A stretch of DNA of 64,000 bases from Gammaproteobacteria bacterium (GCA_016744375.1 JADGEM010000002.1:1-64000); one strand, 5' to 3'. Shown: positions 1 to 8,879, counted from the stretch's first letter. Numbers and translations are program-made. The notes: generated from the letters alone by a model not told the origin.

Positions 1-45
1 TAACCCATCTAATGTTGATACGGGTAATATGATTCTTGAGTAAAA

Positions 46-88
46 GGACTTTCAGTCCTGTAGCAACCTATGGACTTTCAGTCCATAG
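46..88. repeat. Two adjacent near-identical palindromes
   Basis: GGACTTTCAGTCC (46-58) is followed 9 bases later by CTATGGACT-TTC-AGTCCATAG (68-88), a 9-bp perfect stem with a 3-base loop. The two share the core GGACTTTCAGTCC. They lie directly upstream of the mutarotase gene. There is no T-run after either, so neither looks like a terminator. They could be part of a dispersed REP-like repeat family or the tail of an element lying upstream of the window. Confidence 0.6.
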
Positions 89-134
89 TCGTTGAGTTAG
101 ATTTAATCTACAAGGCTTAACTAACAAAGAAAAG

Positions 135-1067
135 ATGATGAAACAAACACTACAATCCTTCGAGCTTGATGATGAACTCACTATTAGTGAAATAAGTCCA
201 GGCTTTCCAATCATTACTATTAATAACTCACATGCCAGTGCCAGAATCAGCCTTTATGGCGGCCAATTATTAGACTTCAAACCTCATAATCAGGAAGAGC
301 CGTTACTATGGCTCAGTGAAAAAGGCTTAAGCGAGAAAGCCTTGTATAGTAAAAATAAAGCAATCCGGGGCGGTATTCCTATCTGCTGGCCATGGTTTGG
401 GCTTTTAAATGAGGATTCAGTACTCCCTGCTCATGGCTATGCAAGAATTAGTCTATGGGGTGTTCATTCCACACAAAGTCTTTCTGATGGCAGTACTCAA
501 GTTGTGTTAAAAATATCCGGTACCAGCACTGGTATGCAGCAGCCAGATTTGCAACACTATTTAGATTGTAATTTATCTCTAACTATTACAGTAAGCAATA
601 CATTGTCTCTAGAACTACAGACCACAAACCGGGGCCTGTCTCCTATTGTTATAACTGAAGCATTGCACAGCTACTTTAAAGTCAGTGATATTCATAAAAT
701 CTGTATTGAAGGACTTGAGCAAGTAAATTACCTTGATAAAGTAAACGATAATATGTCTTGTATACAGGAGGGGGCCGTCAAGTTTAGTGGTGAGACTGAT
801 CGTGTTTTTGTTAATACTCAAGCTGATATACATCTTATAGATTATGGCTTCAATAGAAAAATTACTCTGTCTAAGAATAACTCAAATTCCACGGTTGTCT
901 GGAATCCCTGGCAGGAAAAGTCGCAAGCCATGGGTGATATGTCGAATGAAGCCTGGCTAAAAATGGTTTGTATTGAATCTGCAAATGTACACAGCAATAA
1001 AATTGTGATTAATCCAGAGCAAAGCCATTGTCTGACTTCTGTGATTCGTGTTGAAGAAATTACTTAG
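135..1067 (+). CDS. D-hexose-6-phosphate mutarotase (YeaD family)
   Basis: Aldose-1-epimerase superfamily enzyme that would interconvert the alpha and beta anomers of glucose-6-phosphate or a related hexose phosphate in the cytoplasm. The 310-residue length fits the family. The signature AIRGGIPICWPWFG (about 76-89) is present, with likely catalytic His100 (PAHGYAR), a second conserved His178 (TEALHSYF) and Glu281 (VCIES). Two consecutive ATG codons (135, 138) make the start uncertain by one residue. It stands alone, 117 bases or fewer before the next gene. Assigned by family motifs; the exact sugar is not known. Confidence 0.88.
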   Translation: MMKQTLQSFELDDELTISEISPGFPIITINNSHASARISLYGGQLLDFKPHNQEEPLLWLSEKGLSEKALYSKNKAIRGGIPICWPWFGLLNEDSVLPAHGYARISLWGVHSTQSLSDGSTQVVLKISGTSTGMQQPDLQHYLDCNLSLTITVSNTLSLELQTTNRGLSPIVITEALHSYFKVSDIHKICIEGLEQVNYLDKVNDNMSCIQEGAVKFSGETDRVFVNTQADIHLIDYGFNRKITLSKNNSNSTVVWNPWQEKSQAMGDMSNEAWLKMVCIESANVHSNKIVINPEQSHCLTSVIRVEEIT

Positions 1068-1184
1068 GCACTTGTTTAATTGAGGTGAGCTTTACTTTTG
1101 AAAGCTATTTAGGATAGTATTAGAAAATACTTAATTTTAACTATTAAATTATTGTCTGTCACAGTAAATGGCCTGCAACAGTAT

Positions 1185-1982
1185 ATGGAGAGATACGTGG
1201 ATAAACAAACAAGCGAAAAACTGAATGATACCCTTGAAAAAATGGGTGCAATTGATAATGGTAAGGCTTCATCAAGTAATGCGGCATCAGAATCTCCACA
1301 ATCCTCTGATATGAGCTTTTATGTCATTATGCTTGTTTTGGTTGTCGGGATGGGATTTTATATTTCCTATGATAAGGAACAACGTTATGGTACTGCTGAT
1401 TCAACCGCGATGGACGCAGCATCAGGTGAAAAAACACAGGGGGCTGCACTTGAGCCTATAGTGATCAGTATTGAAAAAGTGAAGACGGTTGAAATCAAAC
1501 CCGTTGCCATTATTCCCGCGACTGAAACAACACCGGAAGCTGTTGTTGTCGAAAAAATAGAACAAAAAACAACCATTACTGAGGCTATCATAGAAACAGA
1601 AGCAGCGCGCGTACCCAAAGAAGCCGCTGTTGTTGAAGTCGCTCCAGTTGAAACTGCTCCAGAGCCTTCTGCTTCAGTACCTACGGTTATGCCAATGGTT
1701 GAATCAATGATGGATGCAGCGGATGCAGTTGCTGCACCGGTTGTTAATGCAGTAGAGGAAGTGGCAGAAACGGCTGTGGAAGTAGTAGCACCTGCGCCGG
1801 AAGCTGCTCCTGTTACTCAGTCTGCACCAGCTTATAATCCATATGGTTACCAATACGGACAGCCTCAAAGTAACTATTACCAGCCTCAGCCTCAATATGG
1901 CAACCCATATGGTAATCCATACGGCAACCCGTATGCTAATCCATACGGTTATGGAAACCCATACCAGCAGCCAACACAGTAG
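1185..1982 (+). CDS. Single-pass membrane protein with Pro/Tyr/Gly-rich repeat tail, unknown function
   Basis: I do not recognise this gene. A polar N-terminus of about 45 residues (DKQTSEKLNDTLEKM, coiled-coil-like) is followed by one membrane segment (about FYVIMLVLVVGMGFYI). A long Ala/Val/Pro/Glu-rich linker follows, typical of periplasm-spanning proteins. The C-terminal tail (bases about 1830-1980) is rich in Tyr, Pro, Asn, Gly and Gln, with YGNPYGNPYGNPYANPYG repeats. ATG 1185 (MERYVDKQ) is preferred; a TTG at 1152 in the same frame would add 11 residues. A strong terminator follows at 2003-2045, so it is probably monocistronic. Envelope-spanning topology is inferred from composition only. 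Confidence 0.65.
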   Translation: MERYVDKQTSEKLNDTLEKMGAIDNGKASSSNAASESPQSSDMSFYVIMLVLVVGMGFYISYDKEQRYGTADSTAMDAASGEKTQGAALEPIVISIEKVKTVEIKPVAIIPATETTPEAVVVEKIEQKTTITEAIIETEAARVPKEAAVVEVAPVETAPEPSASVPTVMPMVESMMDAADAVAAPVVNAVEEVAETAVEVVAPAPEAAPVTQSAPAYNPYGYQYGQPQSNYYQPQPQYGNPYGNPYGNPYANPYGYGNPYQQPTQ

Positions 1983-2002
1983 TTTTAATTTTTACTAATA
2001 AG

Positions 2003-2045
2003 CCTGAATCACTTAAATACAATATTTCAAGTGATTCAGGTTTTT
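2003..2045 (+). terminator. Rho-independent terminator after the 1185-1982 gene
   Basis: CCTGAATCACTT (2003-2014) pairs perfectly with AAGTGATTCAGG (2029-2040), giving a 12-bp stem with a 14-base loop and an immediate TTTTT run (2041-2045). Confidence 0.85.
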
Positions 2046-2097
2046 GATTCTATTCCCTGTTATATAAATCTGTTTTAATCTATCAGGCTGTCAGGCT

Positions 2098-3606
2098 ATT
2101 ATTACCCATCAATCCAATATACTTCTAACCACAATTAATGCCAGTTATATTCATGCTTCGATTGGACTTCGTTATCTCTATGCAAATCTTGGTGAATTAC
2201 AGTCACAGACATCCATTTTAGAATTTACCAGTCATTTAAGACCTTCTGATATTGTCGAAAAAATTATCCATACCAGGCCTAAAATTGTCGGTTTTGGTGT
2301 CTATATATGGAACACAGAGCATACGACAAAAGTTATCGGGCTTCTAAAGGCGGTTGCTCCGGATATTAAGGTTGTGATTGGTGGACCGGAAGTCAGTTAT
2401 GAATATGAAAATCAGGAAATCTATAAACTGACAGATTTCCTTATACGGGGTTCTGCTGATACAGCATTTGCTGCACTCTGTCATCTTATTAATAATAATA
2501 ACTTGCCCGATAAAAAAGTTTTTGAATATCAAGAACTGGCACTGGATAAGTTAAAATCACCTTACCAGTACTATACTGAAGAAGATATTAAAAATAGAGT
2601 ATTGTATGTTGAGGCTTCAAGGGGCTGTCCCTTTAAGTGTGAATTTTGTCTGTCTGCTCTGGATAAAACTTCATTGCCTTTTAATATTGATCACTTTCTA
2701 TTAGAAATGGATCAACTTTATAAACGTGGTGCTCGTAATTTTAAATTTGTTGACAGAACCTTTAATTTAAAAGTTCAAACCAGTTTAAAAATTCTTGATT
2801 TTTTTCTTGATCGACTTGATGAACGTCTTTTTTTGCATTTTGAAATCATTCCCGATAGATTGCCGGATGCCCTGAAAGAGGCTATCTCAAAATTTCCAAA
2901 AGGTTGCTTGCAGTTTGAGTTAGGCGTGCAAAGTTTTAATCCGCAGGTACAGGGGCTGATCAGCCGAAAGCAGGACAATAAAAAAACAATTGAGAATTTA
3001 AAGTGGCTTAAAAATTATTCCAAAGCACATATCCATGCTGACTTAATTTTTGCTTTACCCGGTGAAGACCTGGATAGCTTTGCTAAAGGGTTCAATCAGC
3101 TCTATCAACTCAAACCACATGATATTCAACTTGGTATTTTAAAGCGACTAAGGGGAACACCTGTCATTCGACATACTGAACACTATCAACTAATCTTTGA
3201 GCCGATTGCGCCTTATAGTATTTTGGCAACCAGTTTGATTGATTTTTCTTTAATTCAACGAGTCAGCCGTTTTGCACGCTATTGGGAGTTGATTGCAAAT
3301 TCTGGAAATTTTAAAAAATCACTTAAATTATTATTAGCTAATCAGGCATTTGAACGTTTTCTTGTATTTAGCGACTGGCTTTATAGTTATTCTGGAAAAA
3401 CGCATCAGATCTCATTGAGAAAGCTTTATGATTATTTGTATTATGGCATTAAATGTCTGGGTACTAACAATTCTAAATCAGAAGGCAGTCCTATTGAAAA
3501 TGGAATTGATTTAAATACTGCAATGATAAAAGCCTTAATTGATGATTATACTGAGGCGGGATTAAAGGGAATACCTGAATTTTATAAAACGCTAAATAAC
3601 GATTAA
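2098..3606 (+). CDS. B12-binding-domain radical SAM protein (non-canonical start)
   Basis: Radical SAM enzyme of the B12-binding / elongator-like class, with unknown substrate. The reading frame opens after TAA at 2065-2067 and reads HQSNILLTTINASYIHAS (from 2107), the typical N-terminus of this family. The cobalamin-binding-like region includes KIVGFGVYIWN and VVIGGPEVSYE. The 4Fe-4S motif CPFKCEFC (C-x3-C-x2-C) is at bases about 2626-2649, and later regions (LQFELGVQSFNPQVQ, HADLIFALPGED) are family-typical. No ATG, GTG or TTG exists in this frame before GTG 2374, which would remove most of the B12-like domain. I place the start at ATT 2098 (ATT 2101 is equal), giving about 502 residues. 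The product class is secure and the start is not. Confidence 0.78.
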   Translation: MITHQSNILLTTINASYIHASIGLRYLYANLGELQSQTSILEFTSHLRPSDIVEKIIHTRPKIVGFGVYIWNTEHTTKVIGLLKAVAPDIKVVIGGPEVSYEYENQEIYKLTDFLIRGSADTAFAALCHLINNNNLPDKKVFEYQELALDKLKSPYQYYTEEDIKNRVLYVEASRGCPFKCEFCLSALDKTSLPFNIDHFLLEMDQLYKRGARNFKFVDRTFNLKVQTSLKILDFFLDRLDERLFLHFEIIPDRLPDALKEAISKFPKGCLQFELGVQSFNPQVQGLISRKQDNKKTIENLKWLKNYSKAHIHADLIFALPGEDLDSFAKGFNQLYQLKPHDIQLGILKRLRGTPVIRHTEHYQLIFEPIAPYSILATSLIDFSLIQRVSRFARYWELIANSGNFKKSLKLLLANQAFERFLVFSDWLYSYSGKTHQISLRKLYDYLYYGIKCLGTNNSKSEGSPIENGIDLNTAMIKALIDDYTEAGLKGIPEFYKTLNND

Positions 3607-3731
3607 TAACTATCATCTAATCAATACACTTTTATAAAAAATAAATTATTCACAGGATTGTTTGATAAAACTTCTGTAGTACCTAAACAGTTCATCTGCA
3701 ATATGATTTGAAAGTATGCTTATGGAGAACT

Positions 3732-5354
3732 TTATGGCAAGTGATAGTTTGGCGGCTCCAAAATAGTATCTTTATTGAATTTTTGATCATCCTTATATGG
3801 ATAGTCTAATGTGTAATGAAGACCTCGGCTTTCTTTACGGCTCATCGCACAGTTTATTATTAACTCTGCAACAGTGGCCAGGTTTCTTAACTCAATTAAA
3901 TCACTATTAATAAGATATTGTCGGTAATAATCATCAATTTCACGTTGCAGTAATTTGATTCGTTGTTTGGCGAGTAGTAAACGTTTATTCTTGCGAACAA
4001 TGCCGACATAATTCCACATAAAACGTCTTAATTCATCCCAGTTGTGTGTAATAACCACACCTTCTTCAGATCCGGTTACCCGGCTATCATCCCATGGTGG
4101 TAATTCGGGAATGCATTGATAATTCGGCAACTCTGATTTGATTTTATCAGCAGCCGCCTTACCGAATACGAGACATTCCAATAATGAATTACTCGCCATC
4201 CGATTAGCACCATGAAGGCCGGTAAAAGCTGTTTCTCCAATGGCATATAAATTGGGAATATCAGTTTGTCCATCCAGATCTGTCATAATGCCCCCACAGG
4301 TATAGTGGGCGGCTGGTACAACGGGAATGGGTTCTGAGGTGATATCAATACCAAATGAGAGACAGCGTTTGTAGATGGTCGGGAAATGAGTTTTAATGAA
4401 TTCTGGTGATTTATGTGTGATATCAAGGTAGACAAAGTCGGAACCTGTACGTTTCATTTCATAATCAATGGCCTGAGCAACAATATCCCGGGGTGCTAAT
4501 TCTTCGCGTTCATCGAACTTATACATAAATGCAGTGCCGTCAAGGAGTTTGAGTTTGGCTCCTTCTCCGCGTAGAGCTTCGGTGACTAAAAAGGATTTTG
4601 CTTTTGGGTGATATAGGCAGGTTGGGTGAAATTGATTAAACTCCATATTGGCTATCCGACAGCCTGCACGCCATGCCATGGCGATACCATCTCCTGTTGA
4701 GCTGTCAGGGTTACTGGTATACAGATAGACCTTGCTGGCACCACCTGTCGCCAAAATAGTAAATTTGGAAGGTACTTCTGTCACCTTATTATTTTGGGTA
4801 TTGAGTAAATATATGCCGATGCATTGCCCTGGTGCTTTTGATCCGGATGATGAGGGAGAGATAATGAGATCAACGACCATATGTTGTTCAAACAGGGTAA
4901 TATCAGGGTGCTTTTTGACCTGGGCAACAAGTCCTTCAGAAAGTGCTTTGCCTGTTGCATCGGCTGCATGGATGACACGGCGTTTGCTATGGCCGCCTTC
5001 ACGAGTCAAATGATAGTCATTTTCTTCTTTGGAAAATTTAACACCCTTATCTATGACCCATTGTATTGCTGCTTTACTATTTTCAATTGTAAAATTAACA
5101 CTGTCCTGGTGGCAGAGTCCTGCACCGGCATTGATGGTATCTTTAACATGAAATTCAATACTATCATTATCATCATCCAGTACTGCTGCAATACCTCCCT
5201 GAGCATATAGCGTTGAACCATTTAGAATAGGGCCTTTAGAGATAAGTGCGATTTTGGTATTTCGTTCCGCACAGCTTTCGGCTAATTCCAGGGCAACGGT
5301 TAATCCTGCTGCACCGGTTCCCACAATAATGACATCAAAACACTCAGTATTCAT
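3732..5354 (-). CDS. nadB: L-aspartate oxidase
   Basis: FAD flavoenzyme that oxidises L-aspartate to iminoaspartate, the first step of de novo NAD synthesis; NadA would use the product. The 540 residues match the family. The N-terminal dinucleotide fold reads DVIIVGTGAAGLTVALELAE. Family motifs include REGGHSKRRVIHAADATG, ELAPRDIVAQAID and AAHYTCGGIMTD. The C-terminal helical domain carries RGLHYTLDYP, a typical succinate dehydrogenase/fumarate reductase flavoprotein C-terminus. It is transcribed away from rpoE, with 375 bases between the two starts; this divergence from rpoE is common in gammaproteobacteria. No nadA or nadC is in the window. Confidence 0.96.
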   Translation of the reverse strand: MNTECFDVIIVGTGAAGLTVALELAESCAERNTKIALISKGPILNGSTLYAQGGIAAVLDDDNDSIEFHVKDTINAGAGLCHQDSVNFTIENSKAAIQWVIDKGVKFSKEENDYHLTREGGHSKRRVIHAADATGKALSEGLVAQVKKHPDITLFEQHMVVDLIISPSSSGSKAPGQCIGIYLLNTQNNKVTEVPSKFTILATGGASKVYLYTSNPDSSTGDGIAMAWRAGCRIANMEFNQFHPTCLYHPKAKSFLVTEALRGEGAKLKLLDGTAFMYKFDEREELAPRDIVAQAIDYEMKRTGSDFVYLDITHKSPEFIKTHFPTIYKRCLSFGIDITSEPIPVVPAAHYTCGGIMTDLDGQTDIPNLYAIGETAFTGLHGANRMASNSLLECLVFGKAAADKIKSELPNYQCIPELPPWDDSRVTGSEEGVVITHNWDELRRFMWNYVGIVRKNKRLLLAKQRIKLLQREIDDYYRQYLINSDLIELRNLATVAELIINCAMSRKESRGLHYTLDYPYKDDQKFNKDTILEPPNYHLP

Positions 5355-5729
5355 AATATTTCATAATAATTAATTGATTTGTATTGCGCACAAGAACAGG
5401 CATAAATGGGTCTTAATTGCACGCTTTAGATACTATTATATGTCAATAAATTTTAATATGTCTTATATCGCTTAATCTATTTGTTCATTCAATACTCGTA
5501 TATGGAGTGAGTTTATTGAATATTAAAACTCTATTTTGCTTCAAAGTCCTGTTTGTTGATAATAATCAATTAAATTAATCTATTTAGACTTTATCCTGAT
5601 GAACTTTTTATTGTTGTCCATGTCTTAAATTTCAGAGAATAGTAATTATCCTAAATAAATCATTTGTCGGGCTTTTTTTATTCATGTAAACTTTCATTAA
5701 TGACCTTCAAATGGAAAAATGGGAAGCTG
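5355..5729. other. Divergent intergenic region, nadB / rpoE
   Basis: 375 AT-rich bases between two divergent genes. It holds no open frame I would support. It must contain the nadB promoter and the rpoE promoter; a sigma-E-like candidate is listed separately at 5601-5627. No long hairpin was seen. Confidence 0.6.
5601..5627 (+). promoter_or_regulatory. Candidate sigma-E-type promoter of rpoE
   Basis: GAACTT (5601-5606) and TCTTA (5623-5627) are 16 bases apart. They resemble the ECF sigma-E consensus (GGAACTT and TCTGA-like boxes). Autoregulation is the rule for rpoE operons, so a site here is expected. The -10 match is imperfect and the call is tentative. Confidence 0.35.
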
Positions 5730-6314
5730 ATGAGCGATAATGAATCGCAAAATAAAATTGATCTGGAGATAGTTAAAAGAGTACAACGAGGCGATAAAAG
5801 CGCATTTGATCTTTTAGTTATAAAATATCAGCATAAACTGGCCAAGTTAGTCCTTCCGTATGTTCATGATAGAGATGAGGTACTGGATGTTGTACAGGAG
5901 TCGTTTATTAAAGCCTATAAAGCACTTCCCCGATTTCGAGGTGATAGTGCGTTTTATACCTGGCTGTACAGAATTGCGATTAATACGTCTAAAAATTATT
6001 TAACAGCACAGAGCCGACGTCCGCCGCGCTCTGATGTTGATGCGGTTGACGCTGAATTCTACGATGGCGGCAGTGCGATGCATGACAACACAACACCTGA
6101 GGCAAATCTGGCAACAGAACAGATTAAAGAAGCCATTAATCAGGTGATATCCAGCTTGCCGGAAGAGCTAAAAGTTGCCATTACATTGAGGGAGTTTGAG
6201 TCAATGAGTTATGATGAAATCGCAGAAATTATGGATTGTCCTGTCGGGACGGTTCGTTCAAGAATATTTAGAGCCAGGGAGGCAATAGATAATGAGATTA
6301 AGGTCTTACTTTAA
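5730..6314 (+). CDS. rpoE: RNA polymerase sigma-E factor (ECF)
   Basis: Envelope-stress sigma factor, released when the anti-sigma factor RseA is cleaved. Region 2 (about residues 8-80) includes FDLLVIKYQHKLAKLV and VQESFIKAYKALPRFRGDSAFYTWLYRIAINTSKN, written here in two parts of one continuous stretch. Region 4 (about 130-190) holds the helix-turn-helix SYDEIAEIMDCPVGTVRSRI. ATG 5730 (MSDNESQNKIDLE) is chosen because GGGAAG lies 5 bases upstream and because the 194-residue product equals the usual RpoE length; the frame is open further upstream to 5664. It is followed directly by rseA, rseB and rseC. Confidence 0.96.
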   Translation: MSDNESQNKIDLEIVKRVQRGDKSAFDLLVIKYQHKLAKLVLPYVHDRDEVLDVVQESFIKAYKALPRFRGDSAFYTWLYRIAINTSKNYLTAQSRRPPRSDVDAVDAEFYDGGSAMHDNTTPEANLATEQIKEAINQVISSLPEELKVAITLREFESMSYDEIAEIMDCPVGTVRSRIFRAREAIDNEIKVLL

Positions 6315-6354
6315 TTAAATTCGATCCAGTGATTTGATTGATTGTGAGAACAAG

Positions 6355-6441
6355 ATGTCTGAAAAAAATAGCAAACTATATCTACAAAAAAATGAACAGA
6401 AAATGAGTGAGCACAAAATGAGTGAGCATAGTAATGAATAA
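6355..6441 (+). CDS. Possible 28-codon leader peptide overlapping rseA start
   Basis: An ATG-initiated frame of 28 codons begins MSEKNSKLYLQKNEQ and ends in the duplicated segment KMSEHKMSEH. Its TAA (6439-6441) lies three bases past the rseA ATG (6434-6436), so the two frames overlap. The 14-base string AAAATGAGTGAGCA occurs twice near its end. The ribosome site upstream is weak (GTGAGAACAAG). It might couple translation of rseA to rpoE mRNA, or it may be chance. Confidence 0.3.
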   Translation: MSEKNSKLYLQKNEQKMSEHKMSEHSNE

Positions 6442-7144
6442 GCAGAAAGAAAGAAAGCTGAACAATGAAGAGCTATCTGCATTTATTGATGCCGAGCAAT
6501 CTGATATTGAAACACCTCAAATTATTGATGCTTTACTCAATAATTCTGACTATAAAGAACAATATATCCGACAGCAGTTTATTAATGACTGCTTGAATGA
6601 GCAGATATCTGAAGCTCTGAGCACTAATAATGAGATCCGAAATAATATATCGCTTGCTTTAGAGAGTTTGCCCGCTCATTTTTCAGAAGATGCGACTTAT
6701 TTACAATCAGGTAAAACTGAAGATGTCACACATAATCAATGGCTGCATCAATTTTTTAAAATGAGTGCTGAACATAAATTATTTAGTGGCTTATCCGTTG
6801 CTGCTTCGGTTATGTTTATCACACTCTTTTCTTTACAAACGATTAATAACAGTCAATCTGACAGTCTTAATGGTAATATCGCAACATCCACAGTAGTCCC
6901 TCAAAACCAGGCTACTCCGTCATTAATTCAATTGTCTTCATCACTTCCTGCTTCCTATGTTTCAACGACAGCAGGTAGAATTGATGTTATGAATCAAGAT
7001 AAGAAGCAGAAATATCAGTGGATCGAAGCAGATCCAGCGCTTTCTAGACAAGTCAGACAGTATATCAATGAGCATGAAAACCGTCGGGCAGCTTATAATT
7101 TGCAGCCCAAAATTCGCACAGCAACCTTCCAAGTGAGTGAATAA
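6434..7144 (+). CDS. rseA: Anti-sigma-E factor RseA
   Basis: Inner-membrane anti-sigma factor that holds RpoE in the cytoplasmic face complex and is destroyed by DegS/RseP-type proteolysis under envelope stress. The N-terminal RseA domain begins NNEELSAFIDAEQ (about 11-23). One membrane helix is at about 118-136 (FSGLSVAASVMFITLFSL), followed by a periplasmic tail ending in a conserved-looking RQYINEHENRRAA. ATG 6434 gives 236 residues; an in-frame GTG at 6422 would add four. It sits between rpoE and rseB as expected. Confidence 0.9.
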   Translation: MNKQKERKLNNEELSAFIDAEQSDIETPQIIDALLNNSDYKEQYIRQQFINDCLNEQISEALSTNNEIRNNISLALESLPAHFSEDATYLQSGKTEDVTHNQWLHQFFKMSAEHKLFSGLSVAASVMFITLFSLQTINNSQSDSLNGNIATSTVVPQNQATPSLIQLSSSLPASYVSTTAGRIDVMNQDKKQKYQWIEADPALSRQVRQYINEHENRRAAYNLQPKIRTATFQVSE

Positions 7145-7275
7145 AATGCATGCTTAATGAAAATCTGCAATTATAGTCGGTTGTCCTATCTTATCTAATA
7201 AATTATTATTTGATGAAATTGTTATCTGGCGAATTTGGTAAACGAAATATGCGAATTAATTTGAGCGTTGTGTTC

Positions 7276-8337
7276 ATGAAACTATTAAGAGTTAAATTTT
7301 TATTCTGCTTGCTCTTTGTGCTTACAGGTTTCACAACCGTTAGTCATTCACAATCAAATGTTGAAGATGTCATTGAATCAAATGTTCTAAAAAAACATGC
7401 GCTTTCTAAGCTTCAATATGATACTGATAAATACCAGAATTTATCGATTGAAACACTATTAAATCGCTTTGTTCAAAATGGTTCCAGTGAATTGTTTGAT
7501 GGTACTTTTGTTTACTTTTTTGAAGATAAAATTCAGACACTTAAGGTTCATAGAGAAGTTAATGAAAATGGTCTGGTTGTTGAAAGTTTTTTGCCGTTGG
7601 ATACTAAGCAAAATAAAAGCTCAAGAGTTCTCGATAATCAATACTGCTCTTTGAATAATAATTGGCAATATCAGTTTCAGGCAATGTCTTCTAGTTTTCC
7701 CTTTCGTATAAATAACTATTATCATGAACTACAACAGTACTACGACTTTACTTTATCGGATATTGAAACGGTTGCGGGGGTAGCAGCAGTTGGTCTTGTC
7801 ATTAAAAGTAAAGATCCTTACCGATACAGCTATCAATTGTGGTTTGAACCTGAAACATCGACACTGTTGAAATACAAATTAATAGATAAGCACGGTAAAG
7901 TCATAGAGCAATATCTTTTTACGGATATCAGTATCCATTCGACGGCAGATAAGTCTGAGGAGTTAAAACGCTCAAAAAGCTGCCGAGAACAATTTCAGGG
8001 ACTTGTATCGGTTTTTAAAGAGTATTTTGTTATAGAAAATATTCCATCAGGGTATGAACCAGTTTCATTTCGTAAAGCTAACATCAAACACAGTGATCGA
8101 TTAGCCTATCAATTTCAGTTAAGCGATGGTTTATCTTCGGTTTCAATTTTTATTGAAGAATATGGACAACCCAGAAAAGCAATCAATGGTGTTTTAAAAC
8201 TTGGCCCTGTCAATGTTGTCGGCGAAACTATCGATGGACATCAGGTTACTGTCATTGGAGCCATTCCGATTACTAGTGCTCTTCACTTTATAAAAGCAAT
8301 TAAACTCAACAATTTAAATGTGAGTGATAATGAATAA
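7276..8337 (+). CDS. rseB: Sigma-E regulatory protein RseB/MucB, periplasmic
   Basis: Periplasmic protein that binds the RseA tail and senses mislocalised lipids or LPS, protecting RseA from DegS. ATG 7276 starts a good signal peptide (MKLLRVKFLFCLLFVLTGFT, cleavage near VSHSQ). In-frame starts at 7210 (TTG), 7213 and 7249 are possible but would put about 10-22 residues ahead of the signal. The mature part has the RseB lipid-binding domain (FVQNGSSELFDGTFVYFFED, then YQLWFEPETSTLLKYKLID) and a smaller C-terminal domain. The stop overlaps the rseC ATG by one base. Confidence 0.9.
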   Translation: MKLLRVKFLFCLLFVLTGFTTVSHSQSNVEDVIESNVLKKHALSKLQYDTDKYQNLSIETLLNRFVQNGSSELFDGTFVYFFEDKIQTLKVHREVNENGLVVESFLPLDTKQNKSSRVLDNQYCSLNNNWQYQFQAMSSSFPFRINNYYHELQQYYDFTLSDIETVAGVAAVGLVIKSKDPYRYSYQLWFEPETSTLLKYKLIDKHGKVIEQYLFTDISIHSTADKSEELKRSKSCREQFQGLVSVFKEYFVIENIPSGYEPVSFRKANIKHSDRLAYQFQLSDGLSSVSIFIEEYGQPRKAINGVLKLGPVNVVGETIDGHQVTVIGAIPITSALHFIKAIKLNNLNVSDNE

Positions 8338-8879
8338 TGATTGAAGAAAAGGCAATTGTTACTCGATGTGAAGGTAAATATATCTGGGTTCAGACACAGC
8401 GAAAGTCAAGTTGTGGTCATTGTTCGGCAAAAAATACATGCGGTACTTCAGTACTTGCCAAAGTTTTAGGTAATAAACTTGCCCATGTTCGCTGTTTGAA
8501 TCCTCATCATGATGATCTAAATCAGCTAACTTTGGCCCCCGGTGATCAAGTTATCATTGGTCTGCAAGAATCAGCATTATTAAGTGGTTCATTACTGGTT
8601 TACCTTTTACCTCTTGTTTCTATGATTTTCTTTGGTGGTTTAGCTATTTTTACCGCTGAAATTATCTTGCCTGAATGGGTTGAACTGGCTTCTATACTGG
8701 CATCATTTTCTGGTCTGATAATGGGTTTGTTACTTTCCAAAAAAATTGTCCATGACAGACAGCAGCTGTTTTTGCAACAAGATCGGATGCAAGAAAATAA
8801 AATTCATCAGTATGAACCCGTTATAATCAAAAAAATTCCCTCCAGTGAGTGGTCATGTCAAATTGAGTTAATTACTTGA
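8337..8879 (+). CDS. rseC: RseC/MucC sigma-E modulator, inner membrane
   Basis: Fourth member of the sigma-E operon, a positive modulator also linked to Rnf/SoxR reduction in some species. The cytoplasmic N-terminus carries a Cys cluster, Cys26, Cys29 and Cys35 in CGHCSAKNTC, with Cys53 further on. Two membrane helices follow (about 81-105 and 114-134). Length 180 is typical. It overlaps rseB by one base at its start and the next gene by four bases at its end. Confidence 0.9.
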   Translation: MIEEKAIVTRCEGKYIWVQTQRKSSCGHCSAKNTCGTSVLAKVLGNKLAHVRCLNPHHDDLNQLTLAPGDQVIIGLQESALLSGSLLVYLLPLVSMIFFGGLAIFTAEIILPEWVELASILASFSGLIMGLLLSKKIVHDRQQLFLQQDRMQENKIHQYEPVIIKKIPSSEWSCQIELIT

